Source of the DNA: Austropuccinia psidii
Taxonomy: Eukaryota > Basidiomycota > Pucciniomycetes > Pucciniales > Sphaerophragmiaceae
Direction of reading: 5' to 3'
DNA: 64,000 nucleotides
Assembly (NCBI GenBank): GCA_023105745.1
Contig: JALGQZ010000001.1
Location: 44,664,082-44,728,081, forward strand
How positions within the stretch are numbered: position 1 is the stretch's first letter; each line of letters opens with the position of its first letter. The notes under the pieces are model-generated. The model was given only the letters and a program-made list of their open reading frames with translations. It had not been told where the DNA came from and did no database searches. Shown here one piece after another: positions 53,993 through 64,000 of this stretch. A program made the position numbers and the translations under genes.

Positions 53993-54899
53993 TTGTAAAC
54001 CACTCTAGAATCAGTAGTCCTAGTAATAGAAACATTACCCCCACTCAGACTGAAAATAACATTATCACATCTGAGAGCAACATCAACAGTGACACACTGT
54101 GGTTGCAAATGTCCCAATATGCTGAGCAATCTGCAAAGCAGGCTGCAGAAATTAAAGCTAGCCAAGAGAGGATGAGAAAAACTCAAGCCTCCTTGGAACA
54201 AATAGTTAAGAATCTTCAAGAAGGATATGCTCAACTGAGCAAAGCCTCTGAAGAATTCAACAAAAGACTGAACCAAGTCTTTGAAGAACAACACCACAGC
54301 ACAAGGGACAGGGAGTGTCTGGATCAAGACATTAACAAATTGTTTAATGCCTATCATAGCTTGAAGCCCCAACCACAAGGCCACAAGAACCAGAATTAGT
54401 TGTAAACCACTCTAGAATCAGTAGTCCTAGTAATAGAAACATTACCCCCACTCAGACTGAAAATAAAATTGTCACATCTGAGAGTAACATCAACAGTGAT
54501 ACACTGTGGTTACAAGTGTCCCAATATGCTGAACAATCTGCAAAGCAATTTGCAGAAATTAAAGCTAGCCAAGAGAGGATGAGACAAACTCAAGCCTCCT
54601 TGGAACAAATAGTTAAGAATCTTCAAGAAGGATATGCTCAACTGAGCAAAGCCTCTGAAGAATTCAACAAAAGACTGAACCAAGTCTTTGAAGAACAACA
54701 CCACAGCACAAGGGACAGGGAGTGTCTGGATCAAGACATTAACAAATTGTTTAATGCCTATCATAGCTTGAAGCCCCAACCACAAGGCCAAGCTATGGAG
54801 AATCCATATCAACTAGATGACATCAAACCAGATGCCATGTTGTTGAATAAGGCAAGATCTCCATCACAATACCAGGATGGAGATGGCATGTCTTATTAA
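53272..54899 (+). pseudogene. E6 gag N-terminal part, disrupted by a duplication
   Basis: The ATG at 53272 opens a frame to 54399. It encodes a Ser/Gln/Arg-rich region (overlapping ORFX) and then a coiled-coil segment (AEQSAKQAAEIKASQERMRK, SLEQIVKNLQEGYAQ). A 407-bp duplication repeats that coiled coil and shifts the frame, so the first copy ends at TAG in the second. The second copy continues in the frame of all downstream gag-pol, to a TAA at 54897-54899 just before the capsid-like block. Without the duplication and that stop, gag would run on into 54912. Confidence 0.82.
53975..54788 (+). repeat. 407-bp tandem duplication inside E6 gag
   Basis: Bases 53975-54381 and 54382-54788 are near-identical copies; about ten differences are visible. 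Six bases, CACAAG, recur at the junction. The unit length is not a multiple of three, so the duplication itself breaks gag. Confidence 0.9.
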
Positions 54900-54911
54900 G
54901 AGAAGGAAGCC

Positions 54912-57188
54912 TTGAAACAGCTTCCTGAAGCCTCAAACTGGCCCAAATTCTCTGGATCAGGAGAATATGATCATATGGAACTCATAGATTATATTGATGG
55001 ACTCTTCATTGATGTACCCAGCATACCAGACTACTTGATTACTGCTAGACTGAATACTGCATTTAAAGGTCATGCAAGTATATGGTACACAGAAATGAAA
55101 GAAATCCATGGCAGAAGAAACTGGCCATGGTGGAAGAGTCAAATAATCCAAAAGTACAGTAATGGAACTTGGATATGGCAAAAAAACATTTCATTTGAAA
55201 ATGACAAATACTCTGTGGACAAAGATCCATATGAGTGGTGTCTCAGACAGTCTAAAAGACTTAAAGCCATTGATCCTCAGATGAACATCCAGATGAGAAA
55301 TCACAAACTTCTGACACAACTGCCAGGAGAATTAGAGCATGCAGTGAAATGCAGATGCAACCAAAATTGCACTCTAGATGACATAGCCAATACCTCACAA
55401 GACATAAGGAAAAGGACTAATATAGGGAAATTCACCCCATATAGAAGCAGTAGTTTCAAAGAGAAACAACCTTTCAGGGTGGAGTTTAAAGACAAACCCA
55501 GGGAAAGAGTGGCAGAAGTCGCAAAGAAGAACAATTCTTGTCACAATTGTGGTTCAACAGACAACTATGCCAACAACTGTCCAAAAGCAAAGAAAAAAGT
55601 CTATGCTATAGAAAAAGTCCCTGAAGAAGAACCTCCAACAGAGGATTCTGAATCCGACTCTATGGGAGATGCCATCAGAGAACCATCTGATGATGATCAA
55701 GACACAAGAGAGGAATTTCTAGTGGAATACCAAGAGGAAACCCCACTGGAAATCCAGGATATACAGTTGGAAGCAGGCATACCACAGGACACTGCCAACA
55801 AGAGCTTGTGCAAACACACACAAGATGCACAGACATTCCTGGTTACACCAACCAAAGGAATGGCATATATACATGGAACAGCCACAAAAATGACTGTGTG
55901 TATTGACAATGCTCAGCACCCACTGATCATTGACAGTGGAGCACATTGCTCCATAGTGGCCAGAAATTATCTGGATAACCATTTCCCTAACTGGGAAAAA
56001 CAGCTCTTGCCCACTAAGGCAAAGAACTTCAAAAGTGCATCAGGGAAGATGACTTCCATTGGGAAAATTATCAAAGAGATAATTATACCCCACAGGAAGG
56101 GTAATATCAGACTCAACACAGAGTTTGTAGTGCTTGAAAATGCCCACATCCAAGGGTTTTTACTGGGAACAGATTACCAGAGGATGTATGGCATAGAAAT
56201 TTACAACAGTAAAAACAGGCACATGACCATTGGTACCAACAAGGAAAAGAAATTTTCACTTGATATATACCACATATCTTCACAGGATCCACTAGAAGAA
56301 CTCTTGAAGGAATTCAAGGAGGGACAGTTTAGCACTACCCTCACCAGTAAACAAAAACTAAGTTTACTGAAGATGCTGAGGAAAAACAGGCCAGCATTTG
56401 CGATTGGTGAAGAACCACTAGGCAAGATTAAAGGCCATGATATAGAACTATATCTGGATGTGGAAAGACCTTATCCACCCATGCTGAGGAGACCTCCTTA
56501 TCCAGCAAGTCTGGAAACCAGGAAAGAGATTGAAAAACACATCAATGAACTCCTGGACATGGATGTCATCAGGAAGATTGGACATAATGAAATAGTGGAA
56601 ATCACCACTCCTGTCCTGATCACCTGGCATGATGGCAAGTCTAAATTGTGTGGAGACTTCAGAGCCCTGAATAACTACACAAAAGCAGACAGGTACCCTA
56701 TACCAAGGATACCTCATGCCTTGGATGAGCTGGCCAAAGCCAAATACATAACCAAGATGGATTGTATGAAAGGCTTCCACCAAAATGGAGTTAAACCAAA
56801 CTCCATGAAGTTGCTCAGAATAATATGCCATATGGGCATATATGAGTACACCAGGATGCCATTTGCCATCAAGAATGCACCAGCCCACTTCCAAAGGATG
56901 ATGGACACCATATTTCAAGAAGAAATAATGGAAGGCTGGATGGTAGTATATATTGATGATATCATTATATACTCAGAGACATGGGAAGACCATGTACAAT
57001 ACATAGACAGAGTGCTAAGTAAATGTACACCCATCAATCTGAAAATTTCACTTAAAAAGTGTAATTTTGGCCAACAAGAGCTACTAGCTCCAGGACACAA
57101 AGTCTCAGGCCTTAGTCTGGCAATTGACCAGAACAAAGTAGCAGCAGTACTGCAAAAACCAGTACCAAAAAGCATCAAAGAGATGTAA
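54912..57188 (+). pseudogene. E6 gag C-terminal part, protease and RT
   Basis: A 758-codon open segment of the polyprotein. The capsid-like block has WPKFSGSGEYDHMELIDYI (54940) and NWPWWKSQIIQKYSNGTW (55120). The zinc knuckle reads CHNCGSTDNYANNC (55537); the histidine ligand is asparagine. Protease: IIDSGAHCS (55930). RT: RRPPYPASLETRKEIEKHIN (56490), MPFAIKNAPAHFQRMM (56860; the usual MPFG glycine is Ala), active site YIDD (56950). It ends at a single stop, TAA 57186-57188, where E5 has a sense codon before SFLGF. Gag and pol share one frame here, so no frameshift is needed in this family. Confidence 0.88.
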
Positions 57189-59532
57189 TCTTTTCTTGGG
57201 TTTGCTAGCTACTATAGAAACCACATCAAACACTTTGCCCACATAACTAGTAGTTTATACAAGTTATGCTCAAAGGATGTAGTTTTTGAAATAACCAAGG
57301 AAAGGAGGGATGCATATGAGAGGATAAAATATGAACTCACAAATGCACCTGTGCTCATCTTGCCTTACTTTGAACTACCATTCAAGTTATATATAGATGC
57401 AGCATGCAGCCAAGGCTTGGGAGCAGCCCTTCACCAAAGACAAATTGTGGATGGTGAACCAAGAGAAGGTGTAATATGTTACATCTCCAGGCAGCTGAAA
57501 GATTCAGAAGTCAGGTATGGAGCCACCCAGACAGAATGTCTATGTCTAGTCTGGGCTCTAGAAAAACTCCATTATTATTTGGAGGGTGCAGTCTTTGAAG
57601 TCTACACAGACTGCACAGCCTTGAAGTCTTTACTAAACATGAAGACTACTAATAGACACATGCTGAGATGGCAAATAGCCATCCAGGAGTATAGAGGGAA
57701 CATGACAATCATATACAAAGAAGGTAAAAGCCATACCAATGCAGATGGCCTTAGCAGATGGCCACTGGACAATGTCAAAAGCAATCCAGCTTATGACCCT
57801 GAAGTTGCTGCAAAAATTCCTATCCATTTTATGGAAATAAATAGGAAGAAGACCTTCAGATTCTCTGAATGGGCACCAGGGAGTGGTACCCTTGACAGTG
57901 GAAACACTGATTCAGAAGGGACAGAAACCCCCATACTGGGAATAAGTTCCTCAGCACTGCACAATGAATTTTTCAATGCAGTGCTGAAATCATATGCTAA
58001 ACACAAACAGTGTAGCATACTACTCCAACTCCTTCAACAAAAATACAGGAGCCCAGAACTGGAAACCCAGCTGGAGGAACCCTGGTTGAGGGCCTATAAG
58101 GACAATAAATTCTTCCTTATAGATGGCCTGATTTATCACAGAGATAAGCACACCAGTGCACTCACAGTGATAGACAGAGACCACATCTCTTTAATCCTGC
58201 AGGAATGCCATGACTGCCCCTACATGGGACACATGAGTGAAGACAGGACTAAAGAGAGGGTAGCAAGCACAGCTTGGTGGCCCAAGTGGGAGCAAGAGTT
58301 GAGTGAATACATCAACACTTGTGAAAGATGCCAAAAGGCAAATAGAAAGCATGGGAAGAAATATGGGTTGCTTCAACACATAGAAGAACCCAAACACCCA
58401 TGGGAAACCATCAACATGGACTGGGTCACAGGACTTGTCCCAGGAGGCAAAGAAAACTACAATGCCTGCTTAATCATAGTTGATAGGTTCAGCAAGAGCA
58501 TGAGATGTCTACCATGCCATAAAGAGGACACAGCCATGGACACTGCTCTGTTATTTTGGAATAACAGCATATCCACCTGTGGAGTCCCTAAGATCATAAT
58601 TAGTGACAGGGACCCAAAATTCACATCTGAATTTTGGACCAATTTATATGACATTCTTGGCACCAAGATTGCTTTCTCCACAGCTTACCATCCACAAACA
58701 GATGGCCTAGCTGAGAGGATGATCCAAACAATGGAGGACATCCTCAGGAGGTTCTGTGCCTATGGCATGGAATACAAGGACCATGAGGGATACACCCATG
58801 ATTGGGTCACCCTCTTACCAGCAGTCCAACTGGCTTATAATACAAGCCAGCACTCTACCACAGGAAAAACACCTGCACTGGTAGAGAAAGGGTGGAATCC
58901 CCTGTTACCTGTGGATCACTTGAAGAAAAATCTTCTGACCATCCACCCCACAGCCAAAGACTTCCATGATATGTGGAAGAAAGCCTGTGATACTGCTGCC
59001 AAATGCATAGCTGAGGCCAAAGAGTATTACAAGCAGAGGTGGGAAAAATCAAATATGGAACCTGACTTCAAGGAAGGGCACCAGGTGTTAGTGTCTGCAC
59101 TGAACTTTAGCAATCTCAAAGGACCCAAGAAAATGAGAGACTAATTTGTAGGGCCCTTCACTATCATTAAGTTGATAGGGAAGAATGCAGTAGAGGTCAA
59201 GCTCACTGAGGAGTTTTCTAGAAACACCCAGTCTTTCCAGTGAGCCTGGTCAAACCATACTTCCAAACAGAGGAGGATGAATTCCCCCCAGGAAGAAAAA
59301 CATCACTCCACCAGAAGTAGTGGAAGTAGAAGACTCTCCTGGACCTGTGAGTAAAATCATCAGGGCCAGAAAAATCAGACTTAATGGGAAGGATCAGAGA
59401 CAATATCTAGTCAGATTCAAGAACCAGACAGCTGACAAAGACAAATGGTTGGCAGAGGATGCCATACCAGATGGGAACCTTCATCTGAGGAGATTCAGAG
59501 CCTCTAGGAGGACTGAACAGTCTCATCAATGA
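57189..59532 (+). pseudogene. E6 RNase H and integrase
   Basis: The same frame continues after the 57186 stop. RNase [18 protein letters not shown] (57390). Connection: [18 protein letters not shown] (57655). Integrase zinc region: [18 protein letters not shown] (58208) and CERCQKANR (58320). DDE core: [11 protein letters not shown] (58415), [12 protein letters not shown] (58600), [10 protein letters not shown] (58690). A stop TAA at 59142 and a frameshift near 59220 separate the C-terminal tail (59320-59532, RQYLVRFKN, RRFRASRR). The catalytic residues I can see are intact; only the stops and the shift disable it. Confidence 0.88.
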
Positions 59533-59556
59533 TGAGCCTTTTTTAGAGGGAGGGTA
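59533..59556 (+). promoter_or_regulatory. E6 polypurine tract
   Basis: A T run followed by AGAGGGAGGGTA abuts the 3' LTR start at 59557. The E1 copy has the same tract on the minus strand at 24510-24525. Confidence 0.75.
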
Positions 59557-60979
59557 TGTCAGCCTGTGACTCAAAACCAGAGCACAAGCATGATAGCTAA
59601 AATACCATAAACCAATGGTATAGCCAAAATACCACCAAAACATGGAGCTGAGCCAAATTAGCTCAAAAGATATCAAAAGAAAGAGGAAACTCACCTCTTT
59701 CTGAAAATATAAGTCCCATCACCATAGGACAAGAAATAACAAAGTTATTCCTGCTCAAAGTTATTGCTGAGCATAAACCTTAATTTTCACCTCTCATCTA
59801 AAATCTAGAAGGAGAGGCTTAACCCCATCAAATGGGTATTCAAAATGAAGCTCTAAGCCAGGGCTATCTAATGGTGCTAGCTAAACTGAGCTAGCACCAG
59901 TATTACTTGAGTTATGGTCAAATTCAGACCAAATAAGGGTGAACAAAACATTCACCTCTCATCTAACTTTTACAGTTTTGGTGTGAGATACCTAAAGTGG
60001 GGTCTTTTTGTAAAGAGCACAATCAGGGCTATCTGATGGTGCCATCCATTTCCTCATAGCCCAACTACAAAAGAAGTTATTGGCCAAACAAGCTTAATAC
60101 AGCTTTTGCCCAGACCACGCCAATGTACAAAAATACTTGTACATGGGATAACTTTGTCATATTTAATGATAACCATGTCAAGTTGGGTACCATTGTGTAG
60201 AGCCCATACAGAGCTATTCAATGAACCAACTTTGAGCTTGATATCTCAAAAACTGACAGAGGTATGACCATTTTAAGGTCAAAATCCCACCTGCTGTCAG
60301 ATACAGCCTTACCATGGGATAATATCCTATAACCATGAATATGAGGTGTCAAATAGACAAAGAAGCATGTTTTTACTTCAATACCTCATATGTCAGTCAA
60401 TACTGGGGTCCCATACAGTTTCTGTACAGCATTCTACACGTCATACACGTCAGAATCAGGCTGTGAGGTCCCCAAATGAAAATCTTCACCCTGTATTGGT
60501 GAAATCCGCCCAGATGTGGTTTCAAAACCACATCAGAGCCCAATACAGAGTATACAGGCTGTTTGCAAACCACAATCCTGTCATAGAGAGTGAAAAATCT
60601 TCACTTCCTCTAAGTGGAAAGGTCTAGCAGCCTTTCCACCTCAATTTTAGGATAAAAGGAGGGCTTTTCACAGCCAAAAACCTTTCCTCATCCTGCTCTT
60701 GAATAACCTACGTAGTAAACTGTCAAAAATAGTTTTACTCTTGGCTAATAGTCAGGTATAGTTATAAACTTAATTATTGTAACCCAACAGATAAAACTGC
60801 ACCCAGGGCTTTCAGCAGCGCTCACCACCACTATATTTCCATAGTAAAGCCATTAAAACCTCAATTCAATCACCTTTTATCAACCTTTTATCTTTAAAAA
60901 TCTATTTTTTACCATGTCACAGCCATAGTCTTAGTTGTAAATAGCCTTATTACCTCTTCAACATAGACTCAGCCTGACA
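59557..60979 (+). repeat. E6 3' LTR
   Basis: The 1,423-bp LTR is 15 bases shorter than the 5' copy because of one deletion after AAACTTAATT (near 60770; the bases are present at about 52110-52124). Otherwise it has few differences. It is followed by the ATTAT target duplication at 60980-60984. Confidence 0.93.
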
Positions 60980-61015
60980 ATTATCAAGAGTTTCATAGAC
61001 AAACCTTACAAAGAT

Positions 61016-61188
61016 ATTGCACCATATGTTTGGTATATTGCACCATTTCTGAATCTTTATTTATATTTTAATTAACCTTTAATAGTATTATGCACAGCCT
61101 TGAGGGAATTGAGCTGGTGAGTAATTTTGAGAGGGTGTCATTTGATCAAGATATTGCACCATATGTTTGGTTTGTTGCACCATTTCTG
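61016..61188. repeat. Host direct repeat, right part
   Basis: 61016-61051 (ATTGCACCATATGTTTGGT...TTGCACCATTTCTG) continues the unit cut by E5. 61113-61188 is a complete second unit with the same order of words. Additional TTGCACCA words lie near 39883 and 61217, so this is a small degenerate host repeat. Confidence 0.7.
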
Positions 61189-62300
61189 GGGGAATGAGGT
61201 GATTTTGTGCAGCTATTGCACCATAGGTCTGTGCACTGTTTAAGCTGTAGGTGGAGAATGCTGTATATTGTGAGGATTCTATTTGTCCTATATGAGTTTT
61301 AATTTTTCTTCATTTAAATTTAATTCTGTTTTTAATTTATATTTACTGGCTTATCAGGTGGCTGTGCTTGTGTTTCCACAAATATGCTTTGTAGTTTAAG
61401 GTTTTGATGGGTTTTCCTTGCATAAATTAATTGATTTTTCTTTGTTCTGTCTTGTGACTGTTGTTTAATAAAGTTTGCATTTATTATTTATTGAGGTGGC
61501 CTCAGCTTAATAACTGCATTGCTGAGTAATCCAAAGGTTGAGCAGAGCATGGGTAACTTGAGTGTTACACTACCCCTTTCACTGGTAACTTTAACATTTC
61601 TTTGCTAGATTTTCCTCTGCTTTTCTTCATTTTATTGTTATTCTTTTAATCAAATAGACCATTCTTTCCTGAATTTCCTTATGGGATTATACATACTGAT
61701 GGACTTCAATCCATTATATTGCTTAATTACCCTATTATCATTGATTAATTATTGATTTTTCTTTCTTCAGTCTTCAAATTATAGTCCTATAGATGAAATT
61801 CCACTTGAAACTGGGCAATTAAGGTATGGAATACCACATCCCCCCTCCATTTATTGCTGTCCCCAGCATTCAAGTTTCAAGGGAAATATTTTGGGTATAT
61901 TTAGCCATATTTTATTTCTTTAAATATTTATTCTATTAATTTCAAGTGATATTCTCTGTTGACATTTCTTTATATTAATTTTGAACCTCCATGGGTTGCT
62001 CCTTGTATTGTCTTCTTTGTTGAATTTATTTTGATTTAATTTTATGCTTTTGTTATATTGTCTATTATTCTTGTTTATTGATTTTTTTTTTGAAACCTTT
62101 TTTTTATTATTAGAAATTATGTAATTTTGTTCTTCCAAATTTAGTATACTAATGTAGATATGAGTTAATAAGATATTTCCAGCCCATTGATTGAGTTGAT
62201 TGATTCTTTTGGAATTTTGAGATATGTGATTCTGATTTATGAGTTGATTCTTTTTTTTTGTGCAAAGAAGATTTTTAATATTGAAACAAGTTTGTTAATG
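61189..62300. other. AT-rich non-coding stretch
   Basis: I see no gene. The sequence is T-rich on the plus strand, with no LTR ends and no open frame of note (a 72-residue minus-strand frame at 61920-62138 is Lys/Asn-rich and looks compositional). ACATCCCCCCTCCATTTATTG near 61840 is related to the two words near 62570 and 62955. Confidence 0.6.
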
Positions 62301-62310
62301 AATAATGATG

Positions 62311-62490
62311 CAGTTTAAGGTCATACTCAGGACCACAGCTTGAGTTATTTGAGGTAATAATTGATAAAAAAAATAAAGAATTTATTCAGACAGTTTAAGG
62401 TCTTATAAAGGACCTATTCTTGAATTAATTTTGTTGATAAGATATAAGAATATTTGGACAGTTTAAGGTCTTATCTAGGACCCCTCCTCT
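62311..62490. repeat. Short tandem repeat with CAGTTTAAGGTC
   Basis: CAGTTTAAGG occurs at 62311, 62391 and 62459, each followed by TC-TA---AGGACC, with AT-rich spacers (80 and 68 bases apart). A fourth, diverged word (AATTTAAGGTCATGGTAAACC) is near 62848. Confidence 0.7.
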
Positions 62491-63410
62491 TTTTATTTTG
62501 TTTTCCTGATTGGATTGTTCTTTCTTGTTGTTTTTTTTTTTCTGAAATTAACCTCAAATGGTAGGGCCATCCCCTCTCCATTTAATAGCTATACCATCAT
62601 TTCCACTTTTTGATAATAATGACTTTAATTCAATATTGATTTATAATGTTTTTTTTAATAGTCATGTATTAAAGAAATAATAATATAGTAATAGTTAAAT
62701 AATAATAAATAAGAATAAATAGTAATAAATAATAATAATAATATAATTAAGTAATAAAAGATACTAATAAAATGATATCAAGTAATATAAATGTTAAAAA
62801 AAAGTATAATAATAAGGTATATTATGTAATTGCTTCTGAGGATAAACTAATTTAAGGTCATGGTAAACCTCTTGTATCACTTTTTTATTTTCATTTTAAG
62901 TATATTAATTATTATTAATGGTGGGTGGCTTGTTTATTGCTATTGAAGGCTAACACCCCCTCTCCATTTAATAATTTCACCATAATTTAAATGTATTTAT
63001 TCTATTTTATTCTTTATGATAATAAATTTACTTTAATTCAAGATAAATAATAATAATATATTGAACTTAATTTAAATAATAATAATAAGTTTAATTTAAT
63101 TTAAATAATAATAATAATATTAGTTTTGTAATAATATATTTAATTTAATATGAATAATAATACATCTTAATTTAATATAAATGATAATAATAAATCTAAT
63201 ATAATATAAATAATAATAATAATCTTATTTTTTATTATTATTTTTTGAAGTAGCTGGGTGTGGATGCTTCAAAATAAACCAGCTCTACTTCTTATCTCCA
63301 CTTGCCACCGTTTTCTTTTTCTTCTCTGCTCTTTTATTTTATTTTATTATTATTATTCTTATTTTATATTTTAATTGTATATCTATATATATTTTATTCT
63401 ATTTTACTTT
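62491..63410. repeat. AT-rich region with AAT microsatellites
   Basis: Irregular (AAT)n tracts fill 62690-62760 and 63040-63240. The word CCCCTCTCCATTTAATA occurs near 62571 and 62957. No gene is seen. Confidence 0.65.
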
Positions 63411-63420
63411 TGATTAGGTT

Positions 63421-63444
63421 TATATATATATATATATATATATA
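63421..63444. repeat. (TA)12 microsatellite
   Basis: Twelve perfect TA units. Confidence 0.95.
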
Positions 63445-64000
63445 GTTCTACGCCTCTGTTTGTTTGTCTGTCTTAGTATTTCTTTTGTCGCTTGCTTTTT
63501 TCCAATGAACTTATTGCTCAAATTCCCTTCGACACCACTTGAATCACGATCCGCCACCATTTGGCTTTTTTCTTTTGCTTCGTCTGTCTTCCGTTTTCCA
63601 TGGCTATCTTTAACGTTACGCCCTTTTGGAATGTTTTTTTAGTTGACAATTGATTTCATCTAGGTGAGTCACCAATTCTTTTGTTTTGCTTTTCTATCTC
63701 CGTTTACTGCATTAACTACAGCTGATATTTGTCCTTTATTATCCTTTTTTGCTTGGTCTTCTTTTTTTATTTTTTTATTTATTTTTTGTTTTCCCCAAAG
63801 GAACAATCAAACTGCACGATTGCATTGAGAAGCCTTGGAGTTTGATAGATGGGAAAGTAAGGTGATTTTGGTACATTTTTTTACTTTAATTTGACATTAA
63901 CTATTCCCTCCTTTGTTTCCTTCCATTCTCTCCCTTTTATCATTATTGTTATTCTATTTATATATATTTTTTAAAAAATAGAACTAATAAAAAAATGTCC
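63445..64000 (+). other. Possible start of a host transcript at the window edge
   Basis: Composition changes here: 63450-63620 contains about ten CG dinucleotides, whereas the elements are CG-poor. A candidate intron 63664-63721 (58 nt) has a strong donor AG|GTGAGT, a TTAAC branch-like word and a CTACAG acceptor. A 60-codon open frame (63460-63642) precedes it but resembles nothing I know. It could be a 5' untranslated exon of a gene beyond the window. Confidence 0.2.

Larger units (their letters stand above)
50891..60979 (+). mobile_element. E6: Ty3/Gypsy element in the E5 LTR
   Basis: The 10.1-kb element has LTRs at 50891-52328 and 59557-60979 and an exact ATTAT duplication. It is the best preserved member of the E1/S1/S2 family. 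Internal order is primer-site region, leader, ORFX/gag, protease, RT, RNase H, integrase, polypurine tract. The LTRs are very similar apart from a 15-bp deletion in the 3' copy. Gag-pol is nonetheless broken by a 407-bp tandem duplication, three further stops and a late frameshift. Confidence 0.94.
39970..61010 (+). mobile_element. E5: Ty3/Gypsy element carrying E6 in its 3' LTR
   Basis: The element has LTRs at 39970-42143 and 48726-61010 (interrupted by E6) and an exact AAGAT duplication at 39965-39969 and 61011-61015. Internal order is primer-site region, leader, ORFX/gag, protease, RT, RNase H, integrase, polypurine tract. Protein similarity to E3 is high along its length, but the LTR is a different family that shares only terminal and short internal blocks. 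Gag-pol is dead through several stops and frameshifts; ORFX is open. Confidence 0.93.
48726..61010 (+). repeat. E5 3' LTR, interrupted by E6
   Basis: The LTR runs 48726-50890, is cut by E6 with an ATTAT duplication (50886-50890 and 60980-60984), and ends at 60985-61010 (GTTTCATAGACAAACCTTACA). The split point lies about 30 bases before the LTR end. The two E5 LTRs differ at many sites, including small indels. Confidence 0.92.

Noticed and set aside
53989..54384. Minus-strand open frame of 131 codons, repeated at 54510-54812
   Set aside because: It is antisense to the gag coiled coil, and its duplication follows the 407-bp tandem repeat. No independent evidence supports it.
55301..56918. Minus-strand open frames opposite E6 gag and RT (for example 56448-56918)
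   Set aside because: They are shadows of the real plus-strand polyprotein. No family motifs are seen.
61920..62138. Lys/Asn-rich 72-codon minus-strand frame
   Set aside because: Its composition follows the local A/T content. It has no start context, conserved motif or splice structure.

Overview
This 64-kb window is fungal, AT-rich, and made almost entirely of nested Ty3/Gypsy-type LTR retrotransposons. I see no intact host gene, no rRNA, no tRNA and no CRISPR array. Several coding blocks resemble, from memory, retroelement proteins annotated in the myrtle rust Austropuccinia psidii, whose genome is very large and repeat-dominated. I therefore infer a rust fungus, most likely that species; I could not check this by search.

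I name the elements E1-E6 and the solo LTRs S1-S2. E1 (minus strand, 760 to about 38,880) is the oldest: it is truncated at its 5' end and split into six pieces. Its 3' LTR was hit by E2 (minus, 927-23238). The reverse-transcriptase (RT) region of E2 was hit by E3 (plus, 5697-17418). The 3' LTR of E3 was hit by an E1-family element now reduced to solo LTR S1 (15498-16921). E1 was also hit by the complete, young element E4 (plus, 25721-35083) in its integrase and by S2 (36683-38114) in its RT. To the right, E5 (plus, 39970-61010) sits in a short host direct repeat and carries E6 (plus, 50891-60979) in its 3' LTR. E2 and S1 to E6 resolve into paired target duplications (5 bp, exact except E2), and S2 likewise. 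The last 3 kb (61016-64000) is AT-rich, microsatellite-bearing DNA with only a weak hint of a host exon at the edge.

E4 is the only element whose coding capacity looks intact: gag, then protease-RT-RNase H-integrase-chromodomain. It has a textbook -1 frameshift heptamer three bases before the gag stop, a stem just downstream, and a 14-nt complement between its LTR and the post-LTR primer site that fits Tf1/sushi-type self-priming.

E2, E3, E5 and E6 are broken at the gag-pol level but share an unexpected arrangement. A second reading frame (here ORFX) overlaps the N-terminal part of gag in the +1 frame. In all four, a predicted short intron contains the gag start codon. Removing it joins an upstream leader exon, always in the same phase, to the ORFX frame. 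Between E3 and E5 the ORFX protein is better conserved than the overlapping gag frame. The proposed logic is that unspliced RNA makes Gag-Pol and spliced RNA makes ORFX. This is the main candidate for a previously undescribed system in the window.
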